A DNA stretch of 64,000 nucleotides from Nitrospirillum sp034427435 (GTDB taxonomy: Bacteria > Pseudomonadota > Alphaproteobacteria > Azospirillales > Azospirillaceae): assembly GCF_034427435.1 (NCBI RefSeq), contig NZ_JAXQNP010000002.1, positions 1,426,001-1,490,000 of the forward strand. Direction: 5' to 3'. Positions 8,061-17,636 of the stretch are shown here, piece after piece. The position numbers and the translations under genes were made by a program. Under the pieces are notes generated by a model. That model did not search any database and had not been told where the DNA came from. It saw only the letters and a program-made list of their open reading frames with translations. How positions within the stretch are numbered: the first letter of the stretch is position 1; each line of letters starts with the position of its first letter.

Positions 8061-9473
8061 ATGACCACCGAAACCCAATTCGACCTCGTCGTCATCGGCA
8101 GCGGCCCCGGCGGCTATGTCGCGGCCATTCGCGCGGCCCAGCTGGGCATGAAGGTCGCCTGCGTCGAGATGCGCAAGACCCTGGGCGGCACCTGCCTGAA
8201 CGTGGGCTGCATCCCCTCCAAGGCCCTGCTGGTGGCCAGCGAGAAGTTCGAGGAGGCCAGCCACTCCCTGGGCAACTTCGGCGTCAAGGTGTCGGGTGTC
8301 GAGCTCGACCTGCCGACGATGATGAAGCACAAGGACGACGTGGTTAAGTCCAACGTCACCGGCGTGGAGTTCCTGTTCAAGAAGAACAAGATCACCCGCT
8401 TCACCGGCAAGGGCAGCATCGCCGCCCCGGGCCAGGTGACGGTGACCAAGGAGGACGGCGCCACCGAGACCGTCACCACCAAGAACATCCTGATCGCCAC
8501 CGGCTCCGACGTCATGCCCCTGCCGGGCGTGACCATCGACGAGAAGCGCATCGTCTCCTCCACCGGTGCCCTGGAGCTGGCCGGCGTGCCGAAGCGCCTG
8601 GTGGTCATCGGCGGCGGCGTCATCGGGCTGGAACTGGGCTCCGTCTGGCAGCGCCTGGGCGCGCAGGTCACGGTGGTGGAGTTCCTGGACCGCATCCTGC
8701 CCGGCATGGACGGTGAGGTTTCCAAGCAGTCGCAGCGCATCCTGGCCAAGCAGGGCCTGTCCTTCAAGCTGTCGACCAAGGTCACCTCGGCCGTGGCCAG
8801 CGACACCGGCGTCACCCTGACGGTCGAGCCCGCCGCCGGCGGCACGGCCGAGACCATCGAGGCCGACGTGGTGCTGGTGGCCATCGGCCGCCGCCCTTAC
8901 ACCGAGGGCCTGGGCCTGGACAAGGTCGGCGTGGAGCTGGACGAGCGCAAGCGCGTCAAGACCGACCACCACTTCCGCACCAACGTGCCCGGCATCTGGG
9001 CCATCGGCGACGTCATCGCCGGCGCCATGCTGGCCCACAAGGCCGAGGAAGAGGGCGTGGTCTGCGCCGAGGTGATGGCGGGCCAGTCCGGCCACATCAA
9101 CTACGACGCCATCCCGGGCGTGGTCTACACCTGGCCGGAAATCGCCTCCGTCGGCAAGACGGAGGAGCAGTTGAAGGCCGCCGGCGTCAACTACAAGGTC
9201 GGCAAGTTCCCCTTCACCGCCAACGGCCGCGCCCGCTCCATGCAGGCTACCGAGGGCTTCGTGAAGCTGCTGGCCGACGCCCATTCCGACAAGCTGCTGG
9301 GCGCCCACATCATCGGCGCCTCGGCGGGTGAGATGATCGAGGAACTGGCGCTGGCCCTGGAGTTCGGCGCCTCGTCCGAAGACATCGCCCGCACCAGCCA
9401 CGCCCACCCCACGCTGACCGAGGCCATCAAGGAAGCGGCCCTGGGCGTGCTGGGCCGCACCATCCACATGTAA
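8061..9473 (+). CDS. lpd: Dihydrolipoyl dehydrogenase (E3)
   Basis: FAD-dependent E3 component that reoxidises dihydrolipoyl groups of the 2-oxoglutarate dehydrogenase E2 and passes electrons to NAD. The 470 residues are typical. An N-terminal FAD-binding motif (GSGPGGYVAAIRAAQLG) is followed by the redox-active disulfide in GGTCLNVGCIPSK. The NAD-binding motif VIGGGVIGLELGSVW lies mid-protein, and the second FAD motif is WAIGDVIAGAMLAHKAEEEG. The C-terminal active-site HAHPTLTEA supplies the His-Glu pair. The gene closes the sucAB-lpd cluster. A copy of repeat family 1 forms its leader and an inverted copy follows its stop. Confidence 0.97.
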   Translation: MTTETQFDLVVIGSGPGGYVAAIRAAQLGMKVACVEMRKTLGGTCLNVGCIPSKALLVASEKFEEASHSLGNFGVKVSGVELDLPTMMKHKDDVVKSNVTGVEFLFKKNKITRFTGKGSIAAPGQVTVTKEDGATETVTTKNILIATGSDVMPLPGVTIDEKRIVSSTGALELAGVPKRLVVIGGGVIGLELGSVWQRLGAQVTVVEFLDRILPGMDGEVSKQSQRILAKQGLSFKLSTKVTSAVASDTGVTLTVEPAAGGTAETIEADVVLVAIGRRPYTEGLGLDKVGVELDERKRVKTDHHFRTNVPGIWAIGDVIAGAMLAHKAEEEGVVCAEVMAGQSGHINYDAIPGVVYTWPEIASVGKTEEQLKAAGVNYKVGKFPFTANGRARSMQATEGFVKLLADAHSDKLLGAHIIGASAGEMIEELALALEFGASSEDIARTSHAHPTLTEAIKEAALGVLGRTIHM

Positions 9474-9510
9474 TATCAACGGCATTTGATCGTGGCCGTT
9501 CAAATGCCGT

Positions 9511-9640
9511 CCCTCAAGCGCCGGGCGGCCACATCCGTGGCCTGGGCTTCCTCGCGTTTCAGTCCGCTGGCGCTCCCCAAAACGCTCCGGCGGACGCAGT
9601 CGCGTCCTACAGCGGCATGAGCCGAAATCTCATGCCGCTG
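9511..9640 (-). repeat. Dispersed repeat family 1, copy B (inverted)
   Basis: Read on the minus strand this begins CAGCGGCATGAG...CATGCCGCTG, a hairpin, then TAGGACGCGACTGCGTCCGC, GGGGAGCGCCAGCGGACTGAA, GAGGAAGCC and CGCTTGAGG. These are the same blocks in the same order as copies A and C. It lies 38 bases after the lpd stop. Confidence 0.75.
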
Positions 9641-9671
9641 GTATGAGCAGTCTTCCCCTCCGGGAATGCGA

Positions 9672-9703
9672 AAAACGGCGCCGGGGTGACCCGGCGCCGT
9701 TTT
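9672..9703. terminator. Bidirectional intrinsic terminator between lpd and the DUF2167 gene
   Basis: A perfect 14-bp stem, AAAACGGCGCCGGG (9672-9685) with CCCGGCGCCGTTTT (9690-9703), closes a GTGA tetraloop. The A-run on one side and T-run on the other make it work in both directions, separating the convergent lpd (+) and DUF2167 (-) genes. Confidence 0.85.
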
Positions 9704-9722
9704 GCATTCAGGACCTCTGTGT

Positions 9723-10622
9723 TCAGGACCAGGGCCCCTTGGGGCCGTCATGGTCCACCCGCTTGGGCGGCGGGGGTGGGGCCGGTGGCTCTTGGTCCCG
9801 CGCCGACGCCGGCGGTGGCTTCGGCCCCCAATAGCGGCGCAGGCGGGGTGCCCCCAGCATCACGATCAGCACCGCCACCAGATAGATGAAGCTCTGGCTG
9901 CGGATGCCGGCCCACAGATGGTCCAGCAGTCCGCCTTTCACCAGGGCGTCGCCGGCGACCAGGCCGCTGAGGCCCAGGGTGACCGATTGGTCGGCGATGG
10001 GCACGTAGTCGCGATAGCCGTTGCCCGGGGTGAAGCGGATCATGGACAGCAGCGCCGGCATCTCCCCCTCGATGGTGGGCAGGTCGTTCATGCGGGCGGC
10101 GATGTCCAGACCCAGCACCCCGCGGCGCCCCAACAGGCGGACGTGATAGTCCAGCCCATCCACCGCCCCGCCATCTGCCAGGCGCCGCGTGGCCCAGACC
10201 AGGGTATGGCTGGACTCGTCGTACCGGGGCGGCCGGGCCCAGCCGGTCAGCCGCAGCGTGCCGCCGTCGGCGGATTTCAGGGCGGCCAGCAGGGCGTCGG
10301 CATCCAGCCGGCCGGCGTCCAGGTCGCTGACATGGCCACTGCCGTCATAGCTCAGGACCACCAGCCAGGCTGGCTCCGGCGCCGACCCCACCGGGACCAG
10401 CAGGCCCAGCCCAGCGCCGCCGGCCACGGGGCGACCCCGCCAATGCCGCTCCAGGAAGGCCTTGGTGTCAGCGGCGGTCACGTAGTGGAAGGCGGGGTTG
10501 GGCGTCAGGGTGACCGCCTTGTCCGCCAACGACAGGGGCGTTTCGTCCGTGGCGCCGGCCGGTGACACGCCGCCGAGAAGCAGCGCGCACACCAGGGGGA
10601 TCAGCAGTTTCAGCAGCCGCAT
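9723..10622 (-). CDS. DUF2167-family membrane protein
   Basis: A 299-residue envelope protein of the DUF2167 family, whose function is not established. It begins with a signal peptide (MRLLKLLIPLVCALLLGG, probable cleavage near AGATDE). The family core includes PPRYDESSHTLVWA, DYHVRLLGRRGVLGLDI and PGNGYRDYVP. One transmembrane helix lies near the C-terminus (about 247-265, SFIYLVAVLIVMLGAP). The cytoplasmic tail is unusually rich in Pro and charged residues and ends in low complexity. The start lies 11 bases after the xerC stop on the same strand, so it may be co-transcribed with xerC, though nothing links their functions. Confidence 0.75.
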   Translation of the reverse strand: MRLLKLLIPLVCALLLGGVSPAGATDETPLSLADKAVTLTPNPAFHYVTAADTKAFLERHWRGRPVAGGAGLGLLVPVGSAPEPAWLVVLSYDGSGHVSDLDAGRLDADALLAALKSADGGTLRLTGWARPPRYDESSHTLVWATRRLADGGAVDGLDYHVRLLGRRGVLGLDIAARMNDLPTIEGEMPALLSMIRFTPGNGYRDYVPIADQSVTLGLSGLVAGDALVKGGLLDHLWAGIRSQSFIYLVAVLIVMLGAPRLRRYWGPKPPPASARDQEPPAPPPPPKRVDHDGPKGPWS

Positions 10623-10633
10623 GGGGCTTGTCC

Positions 10634-11599
10634 TCAGGAACGGGGGCCGCCGCGCCGGGCCCGGGGGTGCGCCGTCTCATAGACCGACAGCAACTGGTCG
10701 GCGTCCACGTCGGTATAGCGCTGGGTGGTGGACAGGCTGGCGTGGCCCAGCAGGTCCTGGATGGCGCGCAGGTCGGCGCCGCCGCCCAGCAGATGGGTGG
10801 CGAAGCTGTGGCGCAATGCATGCGGCGTGGCGGTATCGGGCAGGCCCAGCAGTTGCCGCAAGGTCTGCATGGCCAGGCGCGCCACCCGGTCGTTCAGCCG
10901 GTCCCCGCGCACGCCTACGAACAACGGCCCGCTGGCGGGCAGTGGGTGGGGGCAGGCCTCGATATAGGCCGCCAGCGCCTGGCGCACGGCGGGCAGGACG
11001 GGCACGTCGCGCTGCTTGGCCCCCTTGCCGGTCACCCGCAGGGTATCGCTGCTCAGCGGCGCTTCCCCTCGGGTCAGCCGCAGGGCCTCGTCCATGCGCA
11101 GGCCGCAGCCGTACAGCAGGGTGAACAGGGCCCGGTCGCGCAGGCCCACCCAGGGCGATTTGGGGATGTCGGACGATTCCTCCAGCAGCGTGCCGGCGTC
11201 GTCCACCGTCAGCGGCCGGGGGATGGGCCGCTTCACCTTGGGGGCGTTCAGCAGGCCGATGGCCGGGTTGTGCAGCCGGCCGGAGCGGTCCAGCCAGCGG
11301 AACAGGTTGCGCACGCCGGAAACGGCGCGGGCCCGGCTGGCGGCGATGGCGCCATCGCTCGCCCGGTCGGCCAGCCAGGCGCGGAAATCCCCCAGCCGGG
11401 CGCCGCTCAGATCGTTCAGGCTGGGCGGCCGGCCCAGGTGCTCCGTCAGGAAGGACAGGAAGGCCGCGACATCACCTTGATAAGCGCGCAACGTATGGGG
11501 CGACGCCGTCTTCTCCGACGTCAGCCAGCGCCGCCACTCCTCCAGCGCCGCCGCCACGTCCGGCGCACAGGAATATCCCAGGGCAGGGGGCTTGGTCAT
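10634..11599 (-). CDS. xerC: Tyrosine recombinase XerC
   Basis: Site-specific recombinase that, with XerD, resolves chromosome dimers at dif. The 321-residue protein has an N-terminal SAM-like core-binding domain (about 20-115) and a C-terminal catalytic domain. The catalytic set is visible: Arg in LLYGCGLRMDEALRL, Lys in TGKGAKQRDVP, the HxxR of HALRHSFATHLL, and the His and nucleophilic Tyr of LGHASLSTTQRYTDVD. The DUF484 gene lies upstream on the same strand, the usual neighbour of xerC in proteobacteria, which favours XerC over XerD or an integrase. A short remnant of repeat family 1 sits in the 61-base gap between them. Confidence 0.93.
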   Translation of the reverse strand: MTKPPALGYSCAPDVAAALEEWRRWLTSEKTASPHTLRAYQGDVAAFLSFLTEHLGRPPSLNDLSGARLGDFRAWLADRASDGAIAASRARAVSGVRNLFRWLDRSGRLHNPAIGLLNAPKVKRPIPRPLTVDDAGTLLEESSDIPKSPWVGLRDRALFTLLYGCGLRMDEALRLTRGEAPLSSDTLRVTGKGAKQRDVPVLPAVRQALAAYIEACPHPLPASGPLFVGVRGDRLNDRVARLAMQTLRQLLGLPDTATPHALRHSFATHLLGGGADLRAIQDLLGHASLSTTQRYTDVDADQLLSVYETAHPRARRGGPRS

Positions 11600-11625
11600 G
11601 ATGATCTCTCTAGCGCACCTTTTAT

Positions 11626-11659
11626 AGGCCGCGACTGTGGCTGCCGGCGCTTGAGGCAG
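11626..11659 (+). repeat. Dispersed repeat family 1, copy D (internally deleted)
   Basis: TAGGCCGCGACTGTGGCTGC followed directly by CGGCGCTTGAGGCA joins the two ends of the longer copies at 7954 and 19744 without the central block. It occupies half of the xerC-DUF484 gap. This form could be a deletion derivative or the minimal unit of the element. Confidence 0.6.
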
Positions 11660-11660
11660 C

Positions 11661-12371
11661 TCAAAGGGCCAACCAGCCCTTGATGCACCGCTCGACCACG
11701 CGGGCCAGGAAGCTCAGCAGCTCGGTGCCCTGACCGGGGTGGAACAGGTCGGCATCGCGGGAGCCGAAGGCCAGCAGGCCCGCCGGCGCGTCGGGGGCGA
11801 TTTGCAGGCGGACCAGCGCCTCGGACCGGACGATGGGGGCGGCGGGGCCGTAGATTTCGGGCATGCCCTGGATGTTGCCGCGCAGGATGACCTCGCGCCG
11901 GTGCATCCATTGGCCGATGGTGCCGGTTCCGACCAGTTGCAGGCCGCTGCGCTCGGCATGCAGGACTAGGCGGCTGTCCTCCGGCTGCTCCATGACCAGG
12001 CAGGCCATGTCCAGGTCCAGCAGGACGGCCAGGTCGGTGGTGATGGTCTGGATCAGGTGCTCGAAACTCTGCGCGTCCATCAGGTACAGGGCCGCGGCAT
12101 GCACCCGGTTCTGATTGTTGATGTTGGCGCGGGCGGTGGCGATCAGTTCTTCCTGCTGGGCGGTCAGCTCGGCCACGTCCCGCCGCAGCTTCAGCAGCAT
12201 GAAATGCTGCAGGTCCGCCACCCCATTGCCCCGGTTCTCGGGCGGCGGGATCAGGTGGTGAACCACGTCCGGGTGCTGCTGCAGGAAATCGGGTGTCTCG
12301 CGCAGGTATGTGGCCACATCCTCCGCGGTCAGGGCGTCGCCCAAGGCGCTGTGCGGTGTCTTGCCGCCCAT
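11661..12371 (-). CDS. DUF484 family protein (GAF-like)
   Basis: A 236-residue cytoplasmic protein of the DUF484 family, which is related in fold to GAF domains and is usually encoded next to xerC; its biochemical role is unknown. Family signatures visible are TYLRETPDFLQQHPDVVHHL near the N-terminus, then the helical segment MLLKLRRDVAELTAQQEELI with ARANINNQNRVHAAAL. The GAF-like C-terminal half ends FLARVVERCIKGWLAL. Start at 12371 is supported by the conserved N-terminal region beginning shortly after it. It precedes xerC on the same strand and is probably in its operon. Confidence 0.9.
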   Translation of the reverse strand: MGGKTPHSALGDALTAEDVATYLRETPDFLQQHPDVVHHLIPPPENRGNGVADLQHFMLLKLRRDVAELTAQQEELIATARANINNQNRVHAAALYLMDAQSFEHLIQTITTDLAVLLDLDMACLVMEQPEDSRLVLHAERSGLQLVGTGTIGQWMHRREVILRGNIQGMPEIYGPAAPIVRSEALVRLQIAPDAPAGLLAFGSRDADLFHPGQGTELLSFLARVVERCIKGWLAL

Positions 12372-12440
12372 ATGCTGCTCTTCCCTTCAGGCCGGTGTCC
12401 GGCGTTCCCGGCATCCGGCGTCCCATGGCTTCAAACGCAA

Positions 12441-12470
12441 ACCGGCCCGCCCATCGCTGGGCGGACCGGT
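12441..12470 (-). terminator. Hairpin after the transaldolase gene
   Basis: ACCGG-C-CCGCCCA and TGGGCGG-A-CCGGT form a 12-bp stem with one mismatch and a 4-base loop. On the minus strand it is followed by TTTGCGTTTG. It sits 28 bases past the transaldolase stop and before the DUF484 gene. Confidence 0.55.
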
Positions 12471-12497
12471 CAGGCATCCGCTGGAACGCGACAGGGA

Positions 12498-13178
12498 TCA
12501 GCGGGTCGGCAGCGGCTGATCCAGGATAGTCTGCCCGGTCTTGGCCCAGTCCGCAACGAACTGCGCCAGACCCTTGTCGGTCAGCACATGGTTGAACAGC
12601 TGACGGATCACCGACGGCGGCATGGTGGCGACGTGGGCGCCCATCTTGGCCGACTGGGTGACGTGGATGGGGTTGCGGATGGAGGCGACCAGGACCTCGG
12701 TGGTGAAGTCCGGGTAGTTGTCATAGATGGTGACGATCTCTTCGATCAGGCTCAGGCCGTCCTGGCCCATGTCGTCCAGGCGGCCGACGAAGGGGGAGAC
12801 GAAGGTGGCGCCGGCCTTGGCGGCCAGGATGGCCTGCGCGGCGGAGAAGCACAGGGTCACGTTGACCATGGTGCCTTCCTGCGACAGGTGGTGGCAGACC
12901 TTCAGGCCGGCCGGGGTCAGGGGCACCTTCACCGCCACGTTGGGGGCGATCTTGGCCAGGTGCTTGCCTTCCTTCAGCATGGTCTCGAAATCGGTCGAGG
13001 CGACTTCGGCGCTGACCGGGCCCTTCACCACGTCGCAGATCTCGGCGATCAGGTCGATGAAGCTGCTGTGACCGGACTTGGCGACCAGCGACGGGTTGGT
13101 GGTGACGCCGTCCAGCAGGCCGGTGGAGGCCAGCTCGCGAATGTCGTTGATGTCCGCGGTATCGACGAAGAACTTCAT
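12498..13178 (-). CDS. tal: Transaldolase / fructose-6-phosphate aldolase-type protein
   Basis: Small transaldolase of the TalC/Fsa type, a (beta/alpha)8 Schiff-base enzyme of the pentose phosphate pathway. The ATG at 13178 gives the canonical N-terminus MKFFVDTADINDIRELA and a 226-residue protein; an upstream extension in the same frame has no family similarity. The Schiff-base lysine is K84 in VAVKVPLTPAGLKV. Other conserved blocks are GVTTNPSLVAK, TLCFSAAQAILAAKAGA, SPFVGRLDD and ASIRNPIHV. Sequence alone does not decide between transaldolase and fructose-6-phosphate aldolase activity; most alphaproteobacterial members are annotated as transaldolase. It is divergent from priA across about 200 bases. 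Confidence 0.93.
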   Translation of the reverse strand: MKFFVDTADINDIRELASTGLLDGVTTNPSLVAKSGHSSFIDLIAEICDVVKGPVSAEVASTDFETMLKEGKHLAKIAPNVAVKVPLTPAGLKVCHHLSQEGTMVNVTLCFSAAQAILAAKAGATFVSPFVGRLDDMGQDGLSLIEEIVTIYDNYPDFTTEVLVASIRNPIHVTQSAKMGAHVATMPPSVIRQLFNHVLTDKGLAQFVADWAKTGQTILDQPLPTR

Positions 13179-13380
13179 GGGGGAATACCCTCGAGATCTG
13201 AATGGGACCGGGGCCCGCCCCGGGTTGGCCGGCACTCTAACGGAGGGGGCGCCCGGGTGCACGGGCAGAAATGGCGGGGCGGGGGATAGGGGGCATGCGC
13301 GCTTGGTGGCAGCCATCACCCTATGGGACCATATAGGGAACAGTGGCGCCCAAGGGGCGCCCGGTGGTAACAGCAAGGCC

Positions 13381-15621
13381 ATGGATCTGTTGACGGCAAG
13401 CGGGATGGAAACGGCGGCCCCACCGGTGCGGCGGGTGCGCGTCCTGCTGCCCTTGCCGTTGGCCAGCCCCTATGACTACCGCGTACCCGACGGCATGGAG
13501 CTGGAGGCCGGCGCCTATGTCGAGGTGCCGCTGGGCCCCCGCCACGTCTTCGGCGTGGTCTGGGCCGTGGGTGGTCCAGGGGACGATTGGGACGCCGGCG
13601 TGGCGGCCAACCGCCTGAAGCCCGTCATCCGCCGTTTCGACCTGCCGCCCATGCCCGAGGTGTCGCGGCGCTTCGTCGACTGGGTGGCGGCCTACACCCT
13701 GTCCGCGCCCGGATCGGTGCTGCGCATGGCGGTCAGCGTCTCCGCGGCGCTGGAGGACCCCAAGCAACTGCTGGCCTATATGCCCTCGGGCGAGGGGCCC
13801 CCGCCCGGCTTCAAGATGACGGACGCGCGCCGCCGCGTGCTGGCGCTGATGGAGGAGGACGGACCGCCCCGCACCCCCGCCGATCTGGCGCGCGACGCCG
13901 CCTGCGGCATCGGCGTGATCCGGGGCCTGGCCGAATCGGGCTTGCTGACGCCCGTGGCCCTGCGGGCCCAGCCGCGTCCGCCCGTTCCCGATGCGGACAT
14001 GGCCGGCCCGTCGCTGTCGCCCGACCAGGCGGCGGCGGCCGATGCCCTGCGCGCCGCCGTGAATGACCACCGCTATTCCGCCACCCTGGTGGACGGCGTC
14101 ACCGGGTCCGGCAAGACGGAGGTGTATTTCGAGGCCATCGCCGCCTGCCTGAAGCAGGGGCGCCAAGCCCTGGTGCTGCTGCCTGAGATCGCCCTGTCCA
14201 GTCAGTGGCTGGACCGCTTCGCCCGGCGGTTCGGCGTGCGGCCGGTGGAATGGCATTCCGATCTGGCCGGTGCCCACCGCCGCGCCGCGTGGCGGTCCAT
14301 CGCCAATGGCGAGGCGGCGGTGGTGGTGGGCGCCCGCTCCGCCCTGTTCCTGCCCTATCCCGACCTGGGCCTGATCGTGGTGGATGAGGAGCATGAGGCC
14401 GCTTTCAAGCAGGAGGACGGCGTCATCTACCATGCCCGCGACATGGCGGTGGCGCGCGCCTTCCTCGGCGGCATCCCGGTGGCGCTGGTTTCCGCCACGC
14501 CGTCCTTGGAGACGCTGACCAACGCGGAGACGGGGCGCTACGGCCGCATCGACCTGCCGGCCCGCCACGGTGGCGCCAGCCTGCCCGACGTCACCTTGAT
14601 CGACCTGCGCCGGCCGGACAGCCGGCCACCGGCCCGGCATTGGCTGTCCCCCGTCCTGACGGAGGCGATGGCCGAGACGCTGGCGGCGGGGGAGCAGGGC
14701 ATGCTGTTCCTGAACCGCCGGGGCTATGCGCCGCTGACCCTGTGCCGCAGCTGCGGTTTCCGCCTGCAATGCCCCAACTGCACCGCCTGGCTGGTGGAGC
14801 ATCGCCTCAGCCGCCGGCTGCAATGCCATCATTGCGGCTACACCGACCGCTTACCCGAAACCTGCCCGTCGTGCGAGGCGGAGCATTCCTTCGTCGCCTG
14901 CGGTCCGGGGGTGGAGCGGGTGGCGGAGGAGGTGGCGCAACTGTTCCCCGACGCGCGGGTGGCGCTGATGACCAGCGACACCCTGGTTGGGCCCCATGCC
15001 ATCCAGACGGTGATCGAGGAGGTCCGGGCCCATAAGGTCGACATCCTGATCGGCACCCAGGTGATGGCCAAGGGCCACCATTTCCCCATGCTGACCCTGG
15101 TGGGGGTGGTGGACGGCGACCTGGGGCTGGGCGGCGGCGACCTGCGCGCGGCGGAGCGCACCTTCCAGATGTTGCACCAGGTGGCGGGCCGCGCCGGGCG
15201 CGAAAGCCGGCCGGGCCGCGTCTTCCTGCAAACCCATATGCCGGAGCATCCGGTGATGCAGGCGCTGGCCGCCCATGACCGCGACGCCTTCCTGGCGGCG
15301 GAGGCGGACCAGCGCCGGGCCATGGATCTGCCGCCCTATGGCCGCCTGGCGGCGCTGATCGTGTCGGGCGAGGATGAGCGCCAGGTGGACAAGCTGGCCC
15401 GCGATCTGGCCCGCGCCGCGCCACAGGGGGACGACGTGCTGGTGCTGGGGCCCGCCCCGGCCCCCCTGGCCCTGCTGAGGGGCCGCCATCGCCGGCGTCT
15501 GCTGCTGAAAACGGCGCGCGGGGTGGCGGTGCAGCCGCTGCTGCAATCCTGGCTGGCCGCCGTGCCCATCCCCGCGGCCGTGCGGGTGCAGGTGGACGTC
15601 GACCCCTACAGCTTCATGTAG
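13381..15621 (+). CDS. priA: Primosomal protein N' (replication restart helicase PriA)
   Basis: 3'-to-5' DNA helicase that reloads the replisome at collapsed forks. The start at 13381 (ATG; an alternative ATG at 13405) gives about 746 residues, normal for PriA; the frame stays open further upstream but without family sequence. The N-terminal DNA-binding domain (VRVLLPLPLASPYDYRVP) is followed by the helicase core. Walker A is GVTGSGKTEVYFEAI and the DEAH-like box is VVDEEHEAAFKQ. A zinc-binding region holds paired cysteines (LCRSCGFRLQCPNC and LQCHHCGYTDRLPETCPSC). An inverted repeat CCCTAT/ATAGGG at 13319-13338 lies just upstream in the divergent promoter region. Confidence 0.95.
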   Translation: MDLLTASGMETAAPPVRRVRVLLPLPLASPYDYRVPDGMELEAGAYVEVPLGPRHVFGVVWAVGGPGDDWDAGVAANRLKPVIRRFDLPPMPEVSRRFVDWVAAYTLSAPGSVLRMAVSVSAALEDPKQLLAYMPSGEGPPPGFKMTDARRRVLALMEEDGPPRTPADLARDAACGIGVIRGLAESGLLTPVALRAQPRPPVPDADMAGPSLSPDQAAAADALRAAVNDHRYSATLVDGVTGSGKTEVYFEAIAACLKQGRQALVLLPEIALSSQWLDRFARRFGVRPVEWHSDLAGAHRRAAWRSIANGEAAVVVGARSALFLPYPDLGLIVVDEEHEAAFKQEDGVIYHARDMAVARAFLGGIPVALVSATPSLETLTNAETGRYGRIDLPARHGGASLPDVTLIDLRRPDSRPPARHWLSPVLTEAMAETLAAGEQGMLFLNRRGYAPLTLCRSCGFRLQCPNCTAWLVEHRLSRRLQCHHCGYTDRLPETCPSCEAEHSFVACGPGVERVAEEVAQLFPDARVALMTSDTLVGPHAIQTVIEEVRAHKVDILIGTQVMAKGHHFPMLTLVGVVDGDLGLGGGDLRAAERTFQMLHQVAGRAGRESRPGRVFLQTHMPEHPVMQALAAHDRDAFLAAEADQRRAMDLPPYGRLAALIVSGEDERQVDKLARDLARAAPQGDDVLVLGPAPAPLALLRGRHRRRLLLKTARGVAVQPLLQSWLAAVPIPAAVRVQVDVDPYSFM

Positions 15622-17586
15622 GGGGAACCCGGCTCAGCCAATAGGCGTGCCGCATCAGCAGGGGCCGGCCGGGCGGGGCGCTGAGGGTGCTGAAGCTCAG
15701 CGTGTCCCCCCGCCGGGCCAGGATCAGGCGCAGTGTCACCGTCTCCCCGTTCTCCTCGCCCGTGCCGTCGGCCACCAGGGTGATGTCATCGGGTCCGGGA
15801 CCCGGCGGAATTCGACCACCCGGTGGCATCGGCCGCCTTCCTCGCTGGTCAGGCACCAGGCCCGTCGCGCGGTGTCCAGCGACCAGGTTTCCCGCGCGTG
15901 CACGGCTTTCCCCGGTCCGTCGTCGAAGGTGAAGGCCAGCGTGGTCACGGGGCCTGCCGTGGCTGACATCTGGGTGGGCAGGATGACGCGGCGGTCCGTC
16001 CCGTAGTCGCGATAGTCCAGGGTGCCGCCCCAGCCGCCCGCCAGTGCCGCGCCCAGCGCGCCGGTGTCCGCCATCGCGTCGGGACCAGGCTCCGCCTCGA
16101 GGGCGACCGCCAGCGCGCGGTCGGTGCCGCTGGCCAGGTCCAGCACCGTTGGTGTCACCACCACGTCCGCGGCCACGCCCAACCCAGGACGGCCGGCTGG
16201 CCTGTCCAGGTCGGTGCGGTTCCAGGCGTTGGGAATGCGTACCTTCAGGTGGCTGTTGGGCAGGGTCAGCAGGAAGATGTGGCCGGCGGTGGGGCCCTCG
16301 GCGCTGCCGCCGCTGTCCCCGCCCACGATCAGCGCGTCGCTCTTGTCCTTCAGCTGCGCCAGCAGGCGCGTGGCGCCCGAGGCGTTGCGGGGGCCGGCCA
16401 GCACCACCAGCCGCCCGGAGTAGCGGATCGGCGACGGCGCCTGCCGCCGGAACCCCTCATCCCCCGGGTCGTCCGGAACCGGCTTGCGCTCCCACCAGCC
16501 GTCGGCGGTATGGCGGAACGCCGCCAGGGGTGGCTCGAACAGGGCCTTGGGATCGCCCCAGGTCTCCATATGGTCGGGCAGCGTGCCGTAGCGGATGGAT
16601 TTCAGCAGCGGCGGGTGGGACCAGGTGTAGGGACGGGTCAGCAGCAGGTTGCCAAGCGCCAGCACGGCGTCGTCCGACCCGCCGCCATTGTTGCGCAGGT
16701 CCAGGACCAGCCGGGGCACCGCCCGCGCCTTCAGGGGCTTGAAGAACGCGGACAGCAGGGCCGGCGCGTCCACCGGGTTGCGGTAGTTCACGAAGGTGTC
16801 GACACGCAGGTAGGCGTACCGCGACCTCAGGCGCCAGGTCAGCCCGGTGTGGAATTCCGTCCGGAAGGGGGCGGCCGGGCCGGCCAGGGCGCGCCAGGCG
16901 GGGAAGGTCAGCGGCGCCAGGTCGGATCGCGACAGCCGCGTGTCGCCCGGCCGCTTCCAGTCGACCCGCCAGCGGTCGGGGAAGCCGTAGTAGGCGGGCC
17001 AGTATTCGTCGACGTCGTCACCCATCAGGTCGCTGTCGTCCGCCAGCTTGGCGGCGATGCTGGGGGTCGTGGCGCCGTCATAGGCGACGGCCGTCGCCAG
17101 CGTGTCCAGGATCTGCGGCACCGGCATGCCGTTCAGGGCGGTGACCTCGGCACCGGGCGGCGGCGCCCCGGGCTGGCCGTCGTTGGACACGACGATCATC
17201 CGCCCCTCCACCACCGTGAACCGGAACGGCAGGTGGGTGGCATGCGCTGTGCGCCACGCCTCGATCTCGGGCGAGGCCTCCGGCTTGGTGTGGTCGCAGT
17301 GGATGGTCGCCAGCATTTCCGCCACCGCCCGCCACAGGGCCAGGTCGGTGATGGGCTGGGATACCGACTGCGCCAGCCGGTCGAAGGCGGCGTCGATCCC
17401 GGCGGTGCCGCTGTAGCGGTACAGGCCGGGGTGGATGGTCTCCAGGGCTTGGCGCAGCAGCGCCACGTCGGCCTGCGCCTGGGCCGGGGTCAGGATCAGC
17501 GGGGTGTAACCGGGGGTATCGGCTCTGGTGGGGGCGGCCAGGACGCCGGCCAGGGATAGGATTGCGATGGCGATGGGGGCACGCAT
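15614..17586 (-). pseudogene. Secreted S41-family peptidase-like protein, frameshifted near its 3' end
   Basis: The protein starts with a signal peptide (MRAPIAIAILSLAGVLAAPT, cleavage near TRAD) and has a tail-specific-protease (S41) domain. That domain includes PRLVLDLRNNGGGSDDAVLAL and the probable nucleophile Ser in AGPRNASGATRLL. After the EFRRV segment the frame is lost at about 15791-15803. One extra base there continues directly into DDITLVADGTGEENG and runs to a stop at 15614, giving about 657 residues. The restored C-terminal extra domain is not one I recognise. Without the base the protein gains an unrelated basic tail. Either the gene is decayed or one base is missing from the assembly. 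It follows the AraC-type gene by 50 bases on the same strand. Confidence 0.75.
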
Positions 17587-17636
17587 CGACGCCTCTGGGT
17601 CGTGGGGGCCGGCTTCCGTCCGGCCAGGAGCCCCAC

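Noticed and set aside
10634..11599. Phage or integron integrase reading of the tyrosine recombinase
   Set aside because: DUF484 neighbour, chromosomal context and lack of attachment-site repeats support housekeeping XerC.
13078..13380. Longer PriA with about 100 extra N-terminal residues
   Set aside because: The extension overlaps the divergent transaldolase gene and its promoter and lacks PriA sequence; family similarity starts after 13381.
16249..17559. Plus-strand frame opposite the S41 peptidase gene
   Set aside because: Shadow frame rich in Gly/Gln/Arg; the minus strand has signal peptide and protease motifs.
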